This document shows, in pieces, positions 63,891 through 64,000 of a DNA stretch of 64,000 bases. The stretch is taken from positions 28,195 through 92,194 of the forward strand of contig SPVA01000085.1 of assembly GCA_013530545.1 (NCBI GenBank). Reading direction: 5' to 3'. Positions within the stretch are counted from its first letter, which is position 1; every line of letters begins with the position of its first letter. The DNA comes from Acinetobacter lwoffii. Lineage in GTDB: Bacteria; Pseudomonadota; Gammaproteobacteria; Pseudomonadales; Moraxellaceae. The translations under genes and the position numbers were made by a program. The notes beneath the pieces are model-generated. The model had not been told where the DNA came from. It ran no database searches and saw only the letters and a list, made by a program, of their open reading frames with translations.

Positions 63891-64000
63891 CCCCCGTAAA
63901 AACGGACAGTTAACTTGCTAATTTTAGCAATCGATACTCCTGAGGAGATTTCATTTTTAGCCCACTATGAGGATGATTGCAATTGTAATCTTCAATCCAA
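63888..64000 (-). mobile_element. right end of an IS3-family insertion sequence (cut by window edge)
   Basis: The DNA from about 63888 (TAGCCCCCGTAAAAACGGAC on the plus strand) to the window end looks like an IS terminus: a probable inverted repeat followed directly by the transposase 3' end on the minus strand. The rest of the element, its other repeat and the target duplication lie outside the window. Confidence 0.75.
63910..64000 (-). CDS. IS3-family transposase OrfB, C-terminal end only
   Basis: On the minus strand the last 29 codons read WIEDYNCNHPHSGLKMKSPQ and EYRLLKLAS, then TAA. The pattern DYN..HPHS.L...SP.EY is the typical C-terminus of the rve-type DDE integrase domain of IS3-family OrfB transposases. 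The catalytic DDE residues and the N-terminus are outside the window, so activity cannot be judged. Confidence 0.85.
   Translation of the reverse strand, partial: WIEDYNCNHPHSGLKMKSPQEYRLLKLAS

Overview
The window is chromosomal DNA of a gammaproteobacterium of the genus Acinetobacter. The basis is the gene content: a short ChpA-type Pil-Chp cluster, a cytoplasmic YkuD-family enzyme resembling Acinetobacter ElsL, tandem Val/Asp tRNAs, DUF6160-type exported proteins, an Mrp-dcd-metG neighbourhood, and moderately AT-rich DNA. The species cannot be fixed from this sequence alone. There is no prophage, CRISPR array or rRNA operon. An IS3-family element begins at the extreme right edge.

Layout. 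1-7.3 kb: a cut-off DUF2505 gene, two hypothetical genes, a frameshifted GNAT acetyltransferase, a membrane diguanylate cyclase, then a minus-strand run of CobW/COG0523 GTPase, YaeQ, MgtC-like protein and FKBP isomerase. 7.6-14.5 kb: a small exported protein, an MhpA-like FAD hydroxylase, a GST, and a TetR-MFS-LysR(frameshifted) unit behind a perfect 18-bp palindrome, then an acyl-CoA thioesterase and a 58-residue protein. 14.8-25.8 kb: patatin lipoprotein, chromate transporter, a gltS-AGCS amino-acid transport pair, nitroreductase, Bcr/CflA efflux, FUSC-family membrane protein and a YcxB-like protein. 25.9-29.5 kb: a PepSY-flavodoxin-FAD reductase behind a Fur-like site, and a DUF218 protein. 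29.5-31.1 kb: a DUF2750-like gene and an array of four tRNA-Val(UAC) and four tRNA-Asp(GUC) served by one strong promoter. 31.5-35 kb: YkuD enzyme and DUF454 protein with overlapping ends, DUF1853, an entericidin-like lipoprotein, and dapE.

35-43.6 kb holds the twitching-motility chemosensory operon in the order pilG-pilH-pilI-pilJ-chpA-(chpC-like cheW). ChpA has four visible HPt motifs, and no methyltransferase or methylesterase gene lies beside it. 43.8-48.9 kb has a DUF4124 coiled-coil protein and an RND adaptor/pump pair without its own outer-membrane channel; proS follows.

50.7-57.1 kb is the least understood region: four tandem minus-strand genes for exported proteins. Each begins, just after a signal peptide, with a variant of the motif L-x-x-x-x-L-S-x-V-T-G-Q. 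The first is frameshifted and carries a tyrosine-rich segment; two end in a similar Cys-Gly-Gly-Cys tail. 57.3-63.6 kb holds dcd, a LysE exporter, the Fe-S carrier Mrp/ApbC, a highly charged low-complexity LEA-like protein, and metG. The right end has a REP-like hairpin pair and the IS3 end.

Three genes carry single frameshifts (GNAT, LysR, first DUF6160-like gene). From one sequence they could be real lesions or sequencing errors.
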